Shown here one piece after another: positions 6,956 to 7,330 of a DNA stretch of 7,330 nt. How positions within the stretch are numbered: position 1 is the stretch's first letter; each line of letters opens with the position of its first letter. Position numbers and translations under genes: made by a program. The notes under the pieces are model-generated. The model ran no database searches, was not told where the DNA came from, and was given only the letters and a program-made list of their open reading frames with translations. This DNA is from an uncultured Caryophanales bacterium (lineage in GTDB: Bacteria; Bacillota_I; Bacilli_A; RFN20; CAG-826), in the NCBI GenBank assembly GCA_946410525.1, contig CAMKAQ010000041.1, positions 1 through 7,330 of the forward strand. Reading direction: 5' to 3'.

Positions 6956-6970
6956 TAGGTAATACCTATT
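6954..6970 (+). repeat. Inverted repeat over the fusA stop codon
   Basis: AATAGGT (6954-6960) and ACCTATT (6964-6970) form a perfect 7-bp dyad with a 3-nt centre AAT. No T-run follows, so it is not a standard terminator. It could stabilise or mark the processing of the fusA 3' end, or bind a protein as DNA, because its right arm touches a possible tuf -35 box. Confidence 0.6.
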
Positions 6971-6997
6971 GCGAAACGAAAATGCTTGCTCTATGAT
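6969..6997 (+). promoter_or_regulatory. Possible internal promoter for tuf
   Basis: TTGCGA (6969-6974) and TATGAT (6992-6997) are 17 nt apart and match consensus at 4 of 6 and 5 of 6 positions. Transcription would start about 7004, leaving a leader of about 40 nt with the tuf ribosome site. A second tuf promoter would fit the need for more EF-Tu than EF-G. The match is moderate and may be chance. Confidence 0.4.
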
Positions 6998-7043
6998 TAA
7001 TTTGCTGCTTTTCTAGAAAACCATTTTTGGAGGAAAAAACACA

Positions 7044-7330
7044 ATGGCAAAAGAGAAATTCAATCGTGACCGTGTCCACGTTAACGTTGGTACCATCGGC
7101 CACATCGACCACGGCAAGACCACTCTTACCGCCGCCATCTGCCACGTCCTTTCCCTTGTTGGCAAAGAGACCGGTGGTGTCGAAGGTAATGCTAAAGACG
7201 TCGGCTACGGCGGAATCGATAGCACCCCAGAAGAGAGAGCTCGTGGTATCACCATCAACTCCGCTCACGAAGAGTACGAGACCAAATCCCGTCACTACGC
7301 CCACGTTGACTGCCCAGGGCACGCTGACTA
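7044..7330 (+). CDS. tuf: Elongation factor Tu (3' end missing)
   Basis: Only the first 95 residues are in the window and the frame is still open at the end. EF-Tu carries aminoacyl-tRNA to the ribosome as a GTP complex. The start MAKEKF...[15 protein letters not shown] contains the P-loop GHIDHGKT (19-26). [11 protein letters not shown] (66-75) is switch I, and [12 protein letters not shown] holds the DCPGH motif (89-93). GGAGG (7029-7033) stands 10 nt before the ATG. Between the P-loop helix and RGITI the protein has about 7-8 more residues than B. subtilis or E. coli EF-Tu as I recall them, with the stretch [18 protein letters not shown] (40-57). The sequence remains in frame, so this is a real length difference rather than an error signature. 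It is the fourth gene of the str operon, after an 88-nt gap. Confidence 0.97.
   Translation, partial: MAKEKFNRDRVHVNVGTIGHIDHGKTTLTAAICHVLSLVGKETGGVEGNAKDVGYGGIDSTPEERARGITINSAHEEYETKSRHYAHVDCPGHAD

Noticed and set aside
1..7330. Mobile element, CRISPR array, defence island or RNA gene
   Set aside because: I saw no transposase, integrase, terminal repeats, regular repeat-spacer pattern, tRNA or rRNA-like sequence. The DUF2130 protein is the only nuclease-like candidate and stands alone.

Overview
The window reads as a piece of a bacterial chromosome from the Bacillota, most likely a Bacilli/Mollicutes-related lineage. Three things support this. S12 carries the 14-residue N-terminal insertion seen in Bacilli. 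EF-Tu and EF-G are of Gram-positive type, and the start of EF-Tu (AAIC..., GITINSAH) recalls Mollicutes. All visible genes lie on the + strand with Shine-Dalgarno sites and intrinsic terminators. Every tryptophan codon I checked is TGG, and all six visible stop codons are TAA, so there is no sign that UGA is read as Trp, although its absence proves nothing. Base composition is moderate, with strong use of C/T-ending codons.

Left half (1-3743) holds three separate transcription units. First is the 3' part of a fibronectin-III-like plus tyrosine-phosphatase protein (2-952), closed by a strong terminator. Second is a full-length DUF2130 protein (1068-2333) with a CxxC head, a long coiled coil and a possible PD-(D/E)XK nuclease-like core, also closed by a terminator. 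Third is a lysophospholipid-acyltransferase-like protein with an added zinc ribbon and an unassigned C-terminal region (2411-3712). Its promoter lies so close to the ATG that the mRNA may be leaderless, and it too ends in a terminator. These three look monocistronic and I see no functional link between them.

Right half (3744-7330) is the str operon: a consensus promoter (TTGACA, 17 nt, TATAGT), a roughly 58-nt leader that can fold into two mutually exclusive hairpins, then rpsL (S12), rpsG (S7), fusA (EF-G) and the start of tuf (EF-Tu), which runs off the window. rpsL, rpsG and fusA are tightly packed. An 88-nt gap before tuf holds an inverted repeat over the fusA stop codon and a possible extra tuf promoter. 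Together these genes make the decoding-centre protein S12, the 30S head-assembly protein S7 and the two elongation GTPases.

Most of the window is ordinary housekeeping sequence and I do not see a clearly new system. The points most worth a second look are a 7-8-residue insertion in the EF-Tu switch I region, the leaderless-type promoter of the acyltransferase, the acyltransferase/zinc-ribbon fusion, the DUF2130 protein, and the leader hairpins of the str operon.
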